Shown piece after piece: positions 16,300-23,953 of a DNA stretch of 33,201 nucleotides. Numbering within the stretch: position 1 is the stretch's first letter; every line of letters starts with the position of its first letter. A model generated the notes under the pieces. The model had not been told where the DNA came from. It searched no databases and saw only the letters and a program-made list of their open reading frames with translations. Both the position numbers and the translations under genes were made by a program. The stretch lies in contig JAWXTU010000013.1 of assembly GCA_044433285.1 (NCBI GenBank), forward strand, positions 1 to 33,201, in the 5' to 3' direction. Origin of the DNA: Aphodosoma sp044433285. Its GTDB lineage: Bacteria > Bacteroidota > Bacteroidia > Bacteroidales > Paludibacteraceae.

Positions 16300-17376
16300 A
16301 TGCTCCATAAGCTAATAAAAAATATAGCACTTATCATCACCTTTATTATAGTAGCTTGTTACATTGCCGCTCTAGTAGCTCCATATATCCCACCAAATAG
16401 ATTTATATGGACAGCATATTTTGGTATGGTTATTCCGCTATGGCTATTCTTGCTATGCTGCACCGCTATATTTTGGCTATGGCGACAAAAATGGATTATC
16501 TCAATAATGCTAATACTTTTGATATCTCTATCTTTTTCGTCGTGGCGAAATACTGTAGTTCTTAACGAAAGTACTAACACAGAAAGCGTTGATACTCTGC
16601 GACTAATGACATATAATATACATATGTTTGACTACTATAAAAAATTTGACGAAATAATAGAGGTGATAAAACAGAGTGATGCAGATATTGTATGTCTACA
16701 AGAATTTGGGTATTATACTAAATACAAAATCAGTAAAGATAAACTATTCAGCATAATTGACGAAATGTATCCATATCGCCACATATGGTACAAAAGCCAG
16801 AGCTCTCGCAGCCACAACGGATTAATTACGCTGAGCAAATACCCTATTATAAACAAAAAGAAGATAGAGTATCAAACAAAACATAATATCAGTATTTACA
16901 CCGATATAAAAATTGGAGATGACACTATCAGGGTAATAAATAACCATTTAGAATCAAATAAACTCAGCAGTAAAGATAGAGAAATTGCAAGTTTATTAAC
17001 TGAAGATTTTGATAGCGACACTTTTTTATCACGATGCAAATCGGTGCAAGATAAATTGGGTTATGCCCTACAATATAGGGCACAACAGGCACAAGTGATA
17101 AGAAAAACCATTAATGAGTCGCCATATAAAACCATAGTGATGGGAGACTTCAATGATGTGCCACAATCATATGTTTACCATAAAATTAAGGGTGATATGA
17201 AGAGTTGCTATGTAGAATCGGGTAATTGGTTGTACTATTGGACATACAACCAAAAGGGTTTCTACTTTGCTATCGATCACATATTGGTAGATAAATCTTT
17301 CACCCCACTCAACACTGAAATAATTAAGGTGAAACACTCTGACCACTATCCAGTGGTGAGCACAATAGCTAGATAG
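16300..17376 (+). CDS. Membrane-anchored endonuclease/exonuclease/phosphatase family protein
   Basis: Two or three hydrophobic helices within residues 8-83 anchor the 358-residue protein. From residue 98 it has the EEP (DNase I/sphingomyelinase/inositol phosphatase) fold: LMTYNIHMF (N106), VCLQEFG (E135), NNHLESNK, VMGDFNDVP and the closing SDHYPVV. All catalytic signatures of the metal-dependent phosphoesterases are present, so it should be active, but the substrate (nucleic acid, lipid or phosphate ester) cannot be read from the sequence. The catalytic domain is probably periplasmic. It follows the two rhomboids and converges on ccsA with only two bases between stops. Confidence 0.88.
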   Translation: MLHKLIKNIALIITFIIVACYIAALVAPYIPPNRFIWTAYFGMVIPLWLFLLCCTAIFWLWRQKWIISIMLILLISLSFSSWRNTVVLNESTNTESVDTLRLMTYNIHMFDYYKKFDEIIEVIKQSDADIVCLQEFGYYTKYKISKDKLFSIIDEMYPYRHIWYKSQSSRSHNGLITLSKYPIINKKKIEYQTKHNISIYTDIKIGDDTIRVINNHLESNKLSSKDREIASLLTEDFDSDTFLSRCKSVQDKLGYALQYRAQQAQVIRKTINESPYKTIVMGDFNDVPQSYVYHKIKGDMKSCYVESGNWLYYWTYNQKGFYFAIDHILVDKSFTPLNTEIIKVKHSDHYPVVSTIAR

Positions 17377-17378
17377 AT

Positions 17379-18140
17379 CTAGTACACGTGCACACTATCT
17401 TGTGCAGCAGGTAGAAAACTCACGCCCAACCACGTAATCATCAACAAGACAAAAGATAATATCACTAGAAATAGTGCAAATTTCTCATATTTATCTCTGA
17501 GGCGCAAATGGATATAGCCCAGATAACCCGTAGTGGTGATGAAAGCCCACGTCTCTTTTGGATCCCAAGACCAATAGTGTCCCCAAGCCTCTTTTGCCCA
17601 TAATGCCCCCATTAGCAGTCCCAACATCAAAAAACCATATCCAATATATATCATATTGTCGATAAACCCAAAAATCTCTCTATTTTTAGTTTTGAGACAG
17701 ATTATAGCCCCTATAGTTGCAGCACCAAACATAGCATAGGAGAGTATATAACTGGTAACGTGCGGTATAAACCAATGACTTTGCAATGCAGGCATCAGAT
17801 TTTGCGAGTGAAGCTCTGGTTTGGCAATATTAACGATAACAAAGACAGTTGCCACTAAAGCAGAGAAACTTACCAACCACTTATATCGCCAACGCAGATA
17901 CGAGAGATAGCCCACTAGCGACAAAAACAGTGAGTACCACAGACGTGTTTCGCCCATAGTGCGCAGCGGCGCGCGCCCCAACGATAACCAAAAAAGAGCT
18001 ATAAAACTTGCAAATATAGCAATACCTGCTACCATTAAAATATTGGCAAGTCGTTCTTTTTTGTATATCAATACACCCGAAGTAAGCCACAAAAGAGCCG
18101 ACACTAAACCAAAATATATAAATTCATTCCACGTTATCAT
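17379..18140 (-). CDS. ccsA: Cytochrome c biogenesis protein CcsA/CcmC-like
   Basis: CcsA with ResB forms the system II haem lyase, which moves haem out and attaches it to apocytochromes c. The 253-residue protein has about eight hydrophobic helices and the haem-handling tryptophan-rich motif WGHYWSWDPKETWA (186-199), flanked by histidines such as H127 and the one in GYIHLR. The frame extends 10 codons upstream, but MITWNEF at 18140 is the sensible start, one base after the resB stop. As last gene of nrfH-nrfA-resB-ccsA, its job is to mature the multihaem NrfA and NrfH; the CxxCK haem site of NrfA often needs such a dedicated lyase. Confidence 0.92.
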   Translation of the reverse strand: MITWNEFIYFGLVSALLWLTSGVLIYKKERLANILMVAGIAIFASFIALFWLSLGRAPLRTMGETRLWYSLFLSLVGYLSYLRWRYKWLVSFSALVATVFVIVNIAKPELHSQNLMPALQSHWFIPHVTSYILSYAMFGAATIGAIICLKTKNREIFGFIDNMIYIGYGFLMLGLLMGALWAKEAWGHYWSWDPKETWAFITTTGYLGYIHLRLRDKYEKFALFLVILSFVLLMITWLGVSFLPAAQDSVHVY

Positions 18141-18141
18141 A

Positions 18142-19176
18142 TTATACTTTTTTAGAGGAATTTTTAGCACTCTCTTTGCTATTATGCCCTGTTAATATCA
18201 TAATTACACTTCCCAACATCATCATCACTATACCAATATAGACTGGCATCAACCATCTATCGTATACCAACTCAAAGCTACTATAACTCGATTGACTTCC
18301 AGCACGACTATCATATCCATACTGATATATTATCCAAGAACCAACCTTCAAAGGCTTATTTACTTCAATAGTGGCAGAGATATCTAATCCATCTTTGGTA
18401 TACACCTCTACATCTGAGCTAAATCGTTTAGGGTCTGGCTCTGACATCACCATTCTATACTGCTCATTACCCTCATATTTAGATGGGTTGCCACGCTGTA
18501 TTTCGCCTGTCTCCACATCAAAATATATCGGTTTTGAGGGATAGTACTCCGCATTAAAATCATTGAGAGTTATCGCGATTGGCAACTCCTTAATATTCTT
18601 GTCATTATCATATACACACCATTGTGTTTCTCCCTCATTGACATACATAATATAACGCTCCATATCAGCATATCCGATACCAGATGCTAGTAACACTATA
18701 TAGAGTCCGATATGATTAAAATAGAACGCTATATCAGACAACCTAAAAATACGTAGGCGATTTACTACAATTGCACCAAGAACCAAAACAACCAAAGAGT
18801 AAATTATTACAAAAGCCCAGTTGGAAGTCATTGAGTCAAAGCCCAATATCGTGCTAGAATAAGGCATTTGGGGAATAATCCCCATAATTAGGGTTAGCGC
18901 CAACAGTGCCAATATCAGAGCAACTGTTAGCGGAACACCAACAATCCATCGAGCCATTGAACTTCGTTTTACACTCAATCCGATAATGATAGATAGCATT
19001 GCTACCACACCGCACATCACGTAATTAATCGGTTGTGCAAGAAGATAGAAATTAAAACCACCTATAGTAACTTGAAGAGATAATCCTATGATAATCAACC
19101 CCAATATAATGACAAAACTCTCTGGGTATCCCCAGGGAGCTTGCCACATTTTTTTATTTTTTATATCTTTTGTCAT
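18142..19176 (-). CDS. resB: Cytochrome c biogenesis protein ResB-like
   Basis: The 344-residue protein has membrane helices near residues 20-40, 48-65, 76-98, 118-138 and 150-170. A long soluble domain follows (about 175-305, including VNEGETQWCVYDNDKNIKEL and WIIYQYGYDSRAG), then a last helix (about 310-332). This is the layout of the short ResB (Ccs1) of Bacteroidetes, in which the soluble part faces the periplasm and works with CcsA. It lies 62 bases after nrfA and one base before ccsA. The last codons (AKNSSKKV) are written by a sequence resembling the dispersed motif. Confidence 0.87.
   Translation of the reverse strand: MTKDIKNKKMWQAPWGYPESFVIILGLIIIGLSLQVTIGGFNFYLLAQPINYVMCGVVAMLSIIIGLSVKRSSMARWIVGVPLTVALILALLALTLIMGIIPQMPYSSTILGFDSMTSNWAFVIIYSLVVLVLGAIVVNRLRIFRLSDIAFYFNHIGLYIVLLASGIGYADMERYIMYVNEGETQWCVYDNDKNIKELPIAITLNDFNAEYYPSKPIYFDVETGEIQRGNPSKYEGNEQYRMVMSEPDPKRFSSDVEVYTKDGLDISATIEVNKPLKVGSWIIYQYGYDSRAGSQSSYSSFELVYDRWLMPVYIGIVMMMLGSVIMILTGHNSKESAKNSSKKV
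18153..18168 (-). repeat. Dispersed motif embedded in the 3' end of resB
   Basis: On the minus strand GCTAAAAATTCCTC, inside the last resB codons, ends 14 bases before the ccsA ATG. It fits the family spacing even though there is practically no intergenic space here. Resemblance by chance in A-rich coding DNA cannot be excluded. Confidence 0.35.
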
Positions 19177-19217
19177 TAAGATGATTTCTAAAAACTGATT
19201 TGCTGAAATTCTTCTTA

Positions 19218-19238
19218 TGGGAGATTTTTTAAGTCTCC
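19218..19238 (-). repeat. Hairpin copy of the dispersed motif between nrfA and resB
   Basis: On the minus strand, directly after the nrfA stop codon: GGAGACTTAAAAAATCTCC, a perfect 5-base stem GGAGA/TCTCC with a 9-base A-rich loop. No U-run follows, so it is more likely an mRNA processing or stability element than a terminator. Confidence 0.65.
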
Positions 19239-20738
19239 TTAAATCTTAGATACGATTTTACCCTTACTCTTCGCCTCTTCTAGCCACGCAGGAGGTGTAG
19301 TTGCTTTCCACTCCTCTTTATCGTTTATTAGTTTCTCCATATCAAGACCTATATATTTCTGAGCTAACTCTTTAGTTGACACATTAGGCATCTCAACATT
19401 TTCAATGCCATGAGCATAAAGCACCTTTGTAAGTTCTAATTGAGCCTGCATAGATCTGTCGAGACTATGTGCCAAAATACGTTGAGTTTCTACTGGCGCG
19501 TGGAACGAACCCCCGTGAGAAGCCACAGCAAAATCCCAACGCCATTGAGCTTGACGAATAAGATCTTGAGCCGCTTTCATTTCGTTCTCATTAGCTCCAT
19601 TATCCCATGCTGTTTTAGCCAAAATATGAGCTTTTGTAAGCTCCACCTCTACTCTATCTCTTATTTCCAATGCTTTATCTTGATATTCATAGATGTAAGC
19701 TTTAAGATTTTCTTCGCTATCTCTATGACAAGTTTGACAAGTAGATGAGATATTTTTGATAGGGCTCATCACTTGGTGGTCAGAATATTTGATACCGCCT
19801 TCAGATTTGTATGGCATATGACAATCGGCACAACTTAATCCTCTTTTACCGTGAGGACCTGCAATAAACAACTCATAATCGGGGTGCTGCGCTTTAATCA
19901 TTGGAGTGCGACTGAGAGCGTGAGTCCAATCACTATAATTAGCATTATCATAATACTCCTCCATATCCTCAACTGTCATTCCACCGTCCCAAGGGAATGT
20001 AAGATATTTACCATCGCCCTTAAAATAATATTCAACATGGCATTGTGCACAAACTAGCGAACGCATCTCTTGAGGTGTAGCATCTTCGATATTTCTACCT
20101 TGACGCTCAAATGCCTCAATTAGTGCCGGACGAGATATACTTAATTGCATAGTTTTTGGATCGTGGCAATCGGCACAACCAATAGGATTTACTATCTCGC
20201 TACCGCTTTCACTCCAAGCCGCTTTATAAAATTCAGCAATACCCTTCTCCTGCATCAAACGAGGTACGTCTGGACTTTTACAACTCCAGCAGGTAGATGG
20301 TTGCATATCTTTAGTGCTGTCATTTGGTGTACCTGTTCGTAGTGTATTTGTAACATCATCAATAGCGTGCATATGTCCGCGTGGAGCAGAATAATCGCGC
20401 GCAAAGGCATATCCAGCCCACAGAACCACCATTTCTGGACGACTCTCCAACACATCTTCTGGTGTATTGCCAAGGTGTTTAGAGGTAAAATCCATATTTT
20501 TTGTCTTCGTCCAAGTGTTGTACTCACGTGGATAGTTCATACCCCACTCTTCACTTTTGGCATTGATACCAGTAATATCAATCACTTTGTTAGAATAGAG
20601 TGTTGTAATCTCTGCACGGTGTTCGGTAATAGATGCTGCTAATATTCCTAACACGAATACTGCAACCATTACGACAGCAAAAACAGCCCATCCCACGATG
20701 GGTTTGCGTCTGATTAATTCGGCTAATTTTTTAAACAT
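19239..20738 (-). CDS. nrfA: Ammonia-forming cytochrome c nitrite reductase NrfA
   Basis: NrfA reduces nitrite to ammonium with six electrons in the periplasm. The 499-residue protein has an N-terminal membrane anchor/signal helix (15-36) and five haem sites: the catalytic CWSCK (150-154), where lysine is the haem ligand, and CADCH (188-192), CAQCH (230-234), CADCH (303-307) and CQTCH (334-338). These mark a pentahaem NrfA. Active-site and calcium-site candidates include the segments CAQCHVEYYF and IKAQHPD. It starts 7 bases after nrfH, its membrane electron donor, and is followed by resB and ccsA. The function would be respiratory ammonification or nitrite detoxification in anaerobic growth. 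Confidence 0.98.
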   Translation of the reverse strand: MFKKLAELIRRKPIVGWAVFAVVMVAVFVLGILAASITEHRAEITTLYSNKVIDITGINAKSEEWGMNYPREYNTWTKTKNMDFTSKHLGNTPEDVLESRPEMVVLWAGYAFARDYSAPRGHMHAIDDVTNTLRTGTPNDSTKDMQPSTCWSCKSPDVPRLMQEKGIAEFYKAAWSESGSEIVNPIGCADCHDPKTMQLSISRPALIEAFERQGRNIEDATPQEMRSLVCAQCHVEYYFKGDGKYLTFPWDGGMTVEDMEEYYDNANYSDWTHALSRTPMIKAQHPDYELFIAGPHGKRGLSCADCHMPYKSEGGIKYSDHQVMSPIKNISSTCQTCHRDSEENLKAYIYEYQDKALEIRDRVEVELTKAHILAKTAWDNGANENEMKAAQDLIRQAQWRWDFAVASHGGSFHAPVETQRILAHSLDRSMQAQLELTKVLYAHGIENVEMPNVSTKELAQKYIGLDMEKLINDKEEWKATTPPAWLEEAKSKGKIVSKI

Positions 20739-20745
20739 ACTTCTC

Positions 20746-21336
20746 TTATTTATTTGTTTTGTTTTTCATTTTATCTTTTAACCAATCTGGGACTGGCGAT
20801 GTTGGCATTGGAGCAATAGAATTTGGTGATGATGAAATATTACTCCTCACTGTGTGCGGTATATCACGGTGGCAATCCCAACAGGCTTTGCCGTCACCCT
20901 CTTTTACTTGAGTATAATTTATCATTCCAGTGTTCACAAACTCTGTATTGAGCTGAGTATGACACCTAATACAATTGTTCATTATCACATTTGCACTACC
21001 ATCTCGCGCACGAATGACATCAGGCTCTGCATTGAATGTAAAGACTGCAGAGTGATATAATCCATCCATAGCCTTAAAGGCATATTTACTAACAGTACTA
21101 GTGTGGGGAACGTGGCAATCATTGCAATTAGTCCAAACTGCATGCGAACTATGTTGCCACGAATCGTAGTAACTTGCCATTACGTGACAATTTACACAGG
21201 TGGCACTATCATCAGATACATATGTATGAAGTCTGGCAACATATACTATATATCCAAATAGACCAACCCCAACTCCTAAAAGTAAGAACAAAGGAATAAC
21301 AAAATATCTAGGTAATATTTTTAGAAAATTTTTCAT
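20746..21336 (-). CDS. nrfH: Cytochrome c nitrite reductase small subunit NrfH
   Basis: NrfH is the tetrahaem menaquinol dehydrogenase that passes electrons to NrfA. From the ATG at 21336 the product is 196 residues: a membrane helix (about 12-34), then CVNCH (47-51) followed by Met53, the unusual haem ligand in this family, CNDCH (71-75), CIRCH (122-126) and CWDCH (152-156). The frame is open a further 33 codons upstream, but a consensus -7 box lies at 21356-21363 inside that stretch, so 21336 (MKNFLKILPRYF) is the start. First gene of nrfH-nrfA-resB-ccsA; divergent from the TetR-like gene. Confidence 0.96.
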   Translation of the reverse strand: MKNFLKILPRYFVIPLFLLLGVGVGLFGYIVYVARLHTYVSDDSATCVNCHVMASYYDSWQHSSHAVWTNCNDCHVPHTSTVSKYAFKAMDGLYHSAVFTFNAEPDVIRARDGSANVIMNNCIRCHTQLNTEFVNTGMINYTQVKEGDGKACWDCHRDIPHTVRSNISSSPNSIAPMPTSPVPDWLKDKMKNKTNK

Positions 21337-21355
21337 TAGTAAGGCAATTTGGGGA

Positions 21356-21363
21356 CAAAGATA
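21356..21363 (-). promoter_or_regulatory. Predicted -7 box of the nrfHA-resB-ccsA operon
   Basis: On the minus strand TATCTTTG, a perfect TAnnTTTG box about 20 bases before the nrfH start, implying a very short leader. The -33 element is poor (TTTA about 18 bases upstream), which would fit a promoter needing an activator. Confidence 0.6.
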
Positions 21364-21424
21364 CGATAAAAATTTGACAATTAAAGTTTTTTTTTGGAAA
21401 AAATTAAATTTTCTTTTATTGTAC

Positions 21425-21473
21425 ATAATAAACAACTACATTATTACGTTAGAAACAATATAATAAACAACTA
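21425..21473. promoter_or_regulatory. Paired 14-base direct repeats in the nrf-TetR divergent region
   Basis: ATAATAAACAACTA occurs at 21425-21438 and 21460-21473, 35 bases apart start to start (a little over three helical turns). They lie 60-115 bases upstream of the nrfH promoter box and 35-83 bases before the TetR start, where an operator for either gene would be expected. The left copy is also part of TAATAA...TTATTA symmetry. Confidence 0.5.
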
Positions 21474-21507
21474 TATCTATCTATAATACTAAAATCTATC
21501 ACAAGTA

Positions 21508-22284
21508 ATGGAAAAAAAACAAAGACAAAACAGGCGAACAAATCGAGAAATTGAAAACACTCTTATCGAGTCATTAGAAAACATCTTACCAAAGTACGGA
21601 TTTAACGAAATTCAGCTATCAGTTTTGGTAAAAGAGGCAAGAATGGACCATAATGTTTTTTACAGAAAATATGGTACTCTTGAAAATTTCTACGACGAAT
21701 TTCTAAACAAGTACAACTTCTGGATTAGCGACAAAGCTAATATTAGCAAAATCCCTGTTATTGGTGAGAGACAATTTTTAATTGAGACTATGCAAGAAAT
21801 TTTCGCTAGCACCCTAGATAGTGAAGTAATGCAAAAAATCTTGTTGTGGGAGTTGGAAGATACAACACCTGACGTATCGAGAAAATCTGCTACCAACAGA
21901 GAGCGTCTTACCCTCAATATCACATCTTATTTCAACGAAAGATTTAAAACAATAGGTGCAGATTACAATGCTATAAATGCCTTAATTATAGGTGGTATGT
22001 TCTATATCATACTTCAGAAAGAGATTAATACACTATGCGGTATTGATGTAAACGAAGAGGAGGGCAAAAACCGAATATTAAACGGCATCGAACTTATTTT
22101 CAATCTTTTATTCGACAAACTAGAAGAGAATAGCCGAATTACCAACACCATATATAATATGGCAGCTGATGGCATTCATACTACAAAAATTGCAAAATAT
22201 TTTGAAATGACTCCTGCTAGTGTCCGCAAAATAGTATCAAAAAGAAAAGATATTAAATTGGCAGACGACGAAGTAAGCGAATAA
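21508..22284 (+). CDS. TetR-like regulator with an extra C-terminal helix-turn-helix
   Basis: The first 65 residues have a TetR pattern: a basic start (EKKQRQNRRTNREIE), a helix, then FNEIQLSVLVKEARMDHNVFYRKYGTLENFYDEF, the recognition helix region with the usual Phe/Tyr-Tyr-Lys. The middle (70-210) is all helical and would be the ligand/dimer domain. Residues 221-246 (DGIHTTKIAKYFEMTPASVR and on) look like a second helix-turn-helix, followed by an acidic tail. At 258 residues it is longer than common TetR proteins (about 200). It is divergent from nrfH with 171 bases between start codons, so control of nrf and of itself is plausible but unproven. A good terminator follows. Confidence 0.75.
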   Translation: MEKKQRQNRRTNREIENTLIESLENILPKYGFNEIQLSVLVKEARMDHNVFYRKYGTLENFYDEFLNKYNFWISDKANISKIPVIGERQFLIETMQEIFASTLDSEVMQKILLWELEDTTPDVSRKSATNRERLTLNITSYFNERFKTIGADYNAINALIIGGMFYIILQKEINTLCGIDVNEEEGKNRILNGIELIFNLLFDKLEENSRITNTIYNMAADGIHTTKIAKYFEMTPASVRKIVSKRKDIKLADDEVSE

Positions 22285-22292
22285 TTTCGTAA

Positions 22293-22309
22293 TTAGTCGT
22301 TCTGACTAA
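22293..22309. repeat. Small inverted repeat after the TetR-like gene
   Basis: TTAGTC (22293-22298) and GACTAA (22304-22309) pair around GTTCT, 8 bases after the stop. There is no U-run; meaning unknown. Confidence 0.4.
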
Positions 22310-22321
22310 CGCATATAACAT

Positions 22322-22369
22322 AAAAATGCTCTTAGAAAAGTTTGATTATACTTTTTAGGAGCATTTTTG
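22322..22369 (+). terminator. Intrinsic terminator of the TetR-like gene
   Basis: ATGCTCTTAGAAAAG (from 22326) pairs with CTTTTTAGGAGCAT (to 22364) with G-U pairs, one mismatch-like bulge and a 10-base loop, followed by TTTTTG. It isolates the upstream gene from the metK promoter. Confidence 0.8.
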
Positions 22370-22412
22370 TATATGTTTTGTATGTATAATATTTATAAAG
22401 CCAATATTTGAC

Positions 22413-22435
22413 ACCTCTTTTTGTGCAAAAAAGGT
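22413..22435. repeat. Hairpin just upstream of the metK promoter
   Basis: ACCTCTTTTT and AAAAAAGGT pair with one bulged base around the loop GTGC, ending 8 bases before the -33 TTTG. It may be an operator or upstream element; it has no U-run on the plus strand. Confidence 0.35.
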
Positions 22436-22442
22436 TAAATAT

Positions 22443-22473
22443 TTTGTCATATAAGATATTTGTTGTAATTTTG
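22443..22473 (+). promoter_or_regulatory. Promoter of metK
   Basis: TTTG (22443-22446), 19 bases, TAATTTTG (22466-22473): full match to the Bacteroidetes consensus. Transcription should start near 22480, about 10 bases before the riboswitch aptamer, giving a leader of about 190 bases. Confidence 0.8.
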
Positions 22474-22487
22474 CGGCTGATTTTAAT

Positions 22488-22536
22488 ACGTGGAGGGATT
22501 TGATTGCTTGCAACCACAAAAAAAATGCTAAAACAT
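22488..22536 (+). ncRNA. SAM-II riboswitch aptamer upstream of metK
   Basis: The order GTGG (22490-22493), GATTTGA, GCTTGCAACCAC (22506-22517), an A-rich linker and ATGCTAAAA (22525-22533) follows the SAM-II (metA-type) consensus as I know it: stem P1 GUGG/CCAC, the U-rich loop strand GAUUUGA and the conserved 3' GCUAAA that forms the pseudoknot. SAM-II binds S-adenosylmethionine and is known mainly from Alphaproteobacteria and Bacteroidetes. Here it would make metK respond to its own product. Competing pairings downstream (22541-22600) could be the expression platform. Confidence 0.85.
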
Positions 22537-22539
22537 ATA

Positions 22540-22557
22540 CAATAAGTTCGCTTATTG
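22540..22557 (+). promoter_or_regulatory. UUCG hairpin in the metK leader
   Basis: CAATAAG and CTTATTG pair perfectly around TTCG, four bases after the riboswitch core. It is a stable isolated stem that could insulate the aptamer from the downstream pairings. Confidence 0.6.
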
Positions 22558-22560
22558 CCT

Positions 22561-22600
22561 TACTACGGCAGCTCCGTAAGTGTAGTATTCTCCCCTCCCC
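22561..22600 (+). promoter_or_regulatory. Competing pairings in the metK leader (possible expression platform)
   Basis: TACTAC (22561-22566) can pair with GTAGTA (22582-22587), while the overlapping TACGG (22564-22568) can pair with CCGTA (22574-22578); both cannot form together. CCCTCC (22593-22598) is complementary to GGAGGG (22492-22497), which overlaps the 5' strand of aptamer stem P1. This is a reading of complementarity only; no folding energy was calculated. Confidence 0.4.
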
Positions 22601-22634
22601 GTTAAATAAAATCTGATTTAGAACATATTAAGTT

Positions 22635-22648
22635 GAGGAATAATCCTC
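22635..22648 (+). repeat. Hairpin before the metK start codon
   Basis: GAGGA-ATAA-TCCTC, followed by TTTTATTT and ending 23 bases before the ATG. Position and C/T-rich right arm match the dispersed hairpin family, though the loop lacks CTAAAAA. It could also be a weak terminator in the riboswitch leader. Confidence 0.45.
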
Positions 22649-22671
22649 TTTTATTTAAAATTTCAGAAATT

Positions 22672-23952
22672 ATGGGATATTTATTCACATCAGAATCTGT
22701 GTCAGAAGGACATCCAGACAAAGTAGCAGATCAAATTAGCGATGCAATATTAGATGAATTTATGGCTTTCGACCCTCAGTCAAAAGTGGCTTGCGAAACA
22801 TTTGTTACCACAGGACAGGTAGTCCTAGGTGGCGAAGTAAAAAGTCGCGCATATGTAGATATACAAGAGGTAACTCGTCGCGTAATCAATCGCATAGGGT
22901 ATACAAAAAGCGAATATATGTTTGACGGCAATTCGTGCGGAGTATTTTCGGCAATACACGAACAGTCGCAAGATATCAATCGTGGGGTTGAAAACGCAGT
23001 GCCAGAAAACCAAGGGGCAGGCGATCAAGGTATGATGTTTGGTTACGCTAGCAACGAAACTGACAACTATATGCCTCTATCTCTTGAGTTTAGCCATCAT
23101 CTACTATATATTCTTGCAGCTATTAGAAAAGAGGGAAAAGAGATGACCTATCTCCGTCCCGACTCAAAGAGTCAAGTAACAATGGAGTATGACGACAACG
23201 GCAATCCGCTACGCGTACACACAATAGTTATATCTACTCAACACGATGATTTTATTCAACCAAACGAAAATATTTCGCAAGAGGAGGCTGATAAATTAAT
23301 GTTGAGCAAAATATACGATGATGTAAAAAATATACTAATCCCTAGAACATTGGCTGAAAATCCATCTGTAGCAAAATATATCGACGAAGATTTTATATTA
23401 CACGTGAACCCTACTGGAAAATTTGTGATTGGCGGACCTCACGGAGATACTGGACTTACTGGTCGTAAAATTATTGTAGATACATATGGCGGCAAGGGGG
23501 CACACGGTGGCGGGGCTTTTTCGGGCAAAGACCCTTCGAAAGTAGACCGTTCGGCTGCATATGCATCACGACATATCGCCAAAAACTTGGTAGCAGCAGG
23601 TGTAGCTGACGAGGTATTAGTACAAGTGGCATATGCTATTGGAGTAGCAGAACCTGTTAGTCTGTATATTAACACCTACGGCAAATCAAATGTACAATTA
23701 AGCGACAGTGAAATTGCAGATAAAGTGCTAAATATCTTTGATATGCGTCCTTACGCAATAGAACAACGCCTTAAACTTCGCACGCCAATATATAGCGAAT
23801 CTGCATCGTATGGACATATGGGACGCACACCACGCACCGTTACCAAAACATTCGAAAGCAAATACGAAGCTCCTCGCACAATGGAAGTAGAACTATTCTC
23901 GTGGGAAAAACTCGACTACGTAAATCAAATTAAATCTGCATTTAATCTTTAG
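22672..23952 (+). CDS. metK: S-adenosylmethionine synthetase MetK
   Basis: MetK makes SAM from methionine and ATP. From MGYLFTSESVSEGHPDK (ATG at 22672) it is 426 residues. It shows GHPDK near the start, the GAGDQG hexapeptide in ENQGAGDQGMMFGYA, the ATP/metal region GGPHGDTGLTGRKIIVDTYG and the loop GGAFSGKDPSKVDRSAAY. The frame is open 13 codons upstream, but the conserved N-terminus fixes the start. It is somewhat longer than E. coli MetK (384), as in other Bacteroidetes. It is governed by its own promoter and a SAM-II riboswitch, an unusual but logical feedback arrangement. The polysaccharide ligase gene follows after 43 bases and may be partly co-transcribed. Confidence 0.97.
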   Translation: MGYLFTSESVSEGHPDKVADQISDAILDEFMAFDPQSKVACETFVTTGQVVLGGEVKSRAYVDIQEVTRRVINRIGYTKSEYMFDGNSCGVFSAIHEQSQDINRGVENAVPENQGAGDQGMMFGYASNETDNYMPLSLEFSHHLLYILAAIRKEGKEMTYLRPDSKSQVTMEYDDNGNPLRVHTIVISTQHDDFIQPNENISQEEADKLMLSKIYDDVKNILIPRTLAENPSVAKYIDEDFILHVNPTGKFVIGGPHGDTGLTGRKIIVDTYGGKGAHGGGAFSGKDPSKVDRSAAYASRHIAKNLVAAGVADEVLVQVAYAIGVAEPVSLYINTYGKSNVQLSDSEIADKVLNIFDMRPYAIEQRLKLRTPIYSESASYGHMGRTPRTVTKTFESKYEAPRTMEVELFSWEKLDYVNQIKSAFNL

Positions 23953-23953
23953 A

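Noticed and set aside
21380..21430. Promoter for the TetR-like gene
   Set aside because: A TTTG occurs in the T-run, but no TAnnTTTG box is found at a suitable distance, so no call was made.
21337..21435. Longer N-terminus for NrfH
   Set aside because: The nrf -7 box falls inside this extension, and the family starts shortly before the membrane helix.
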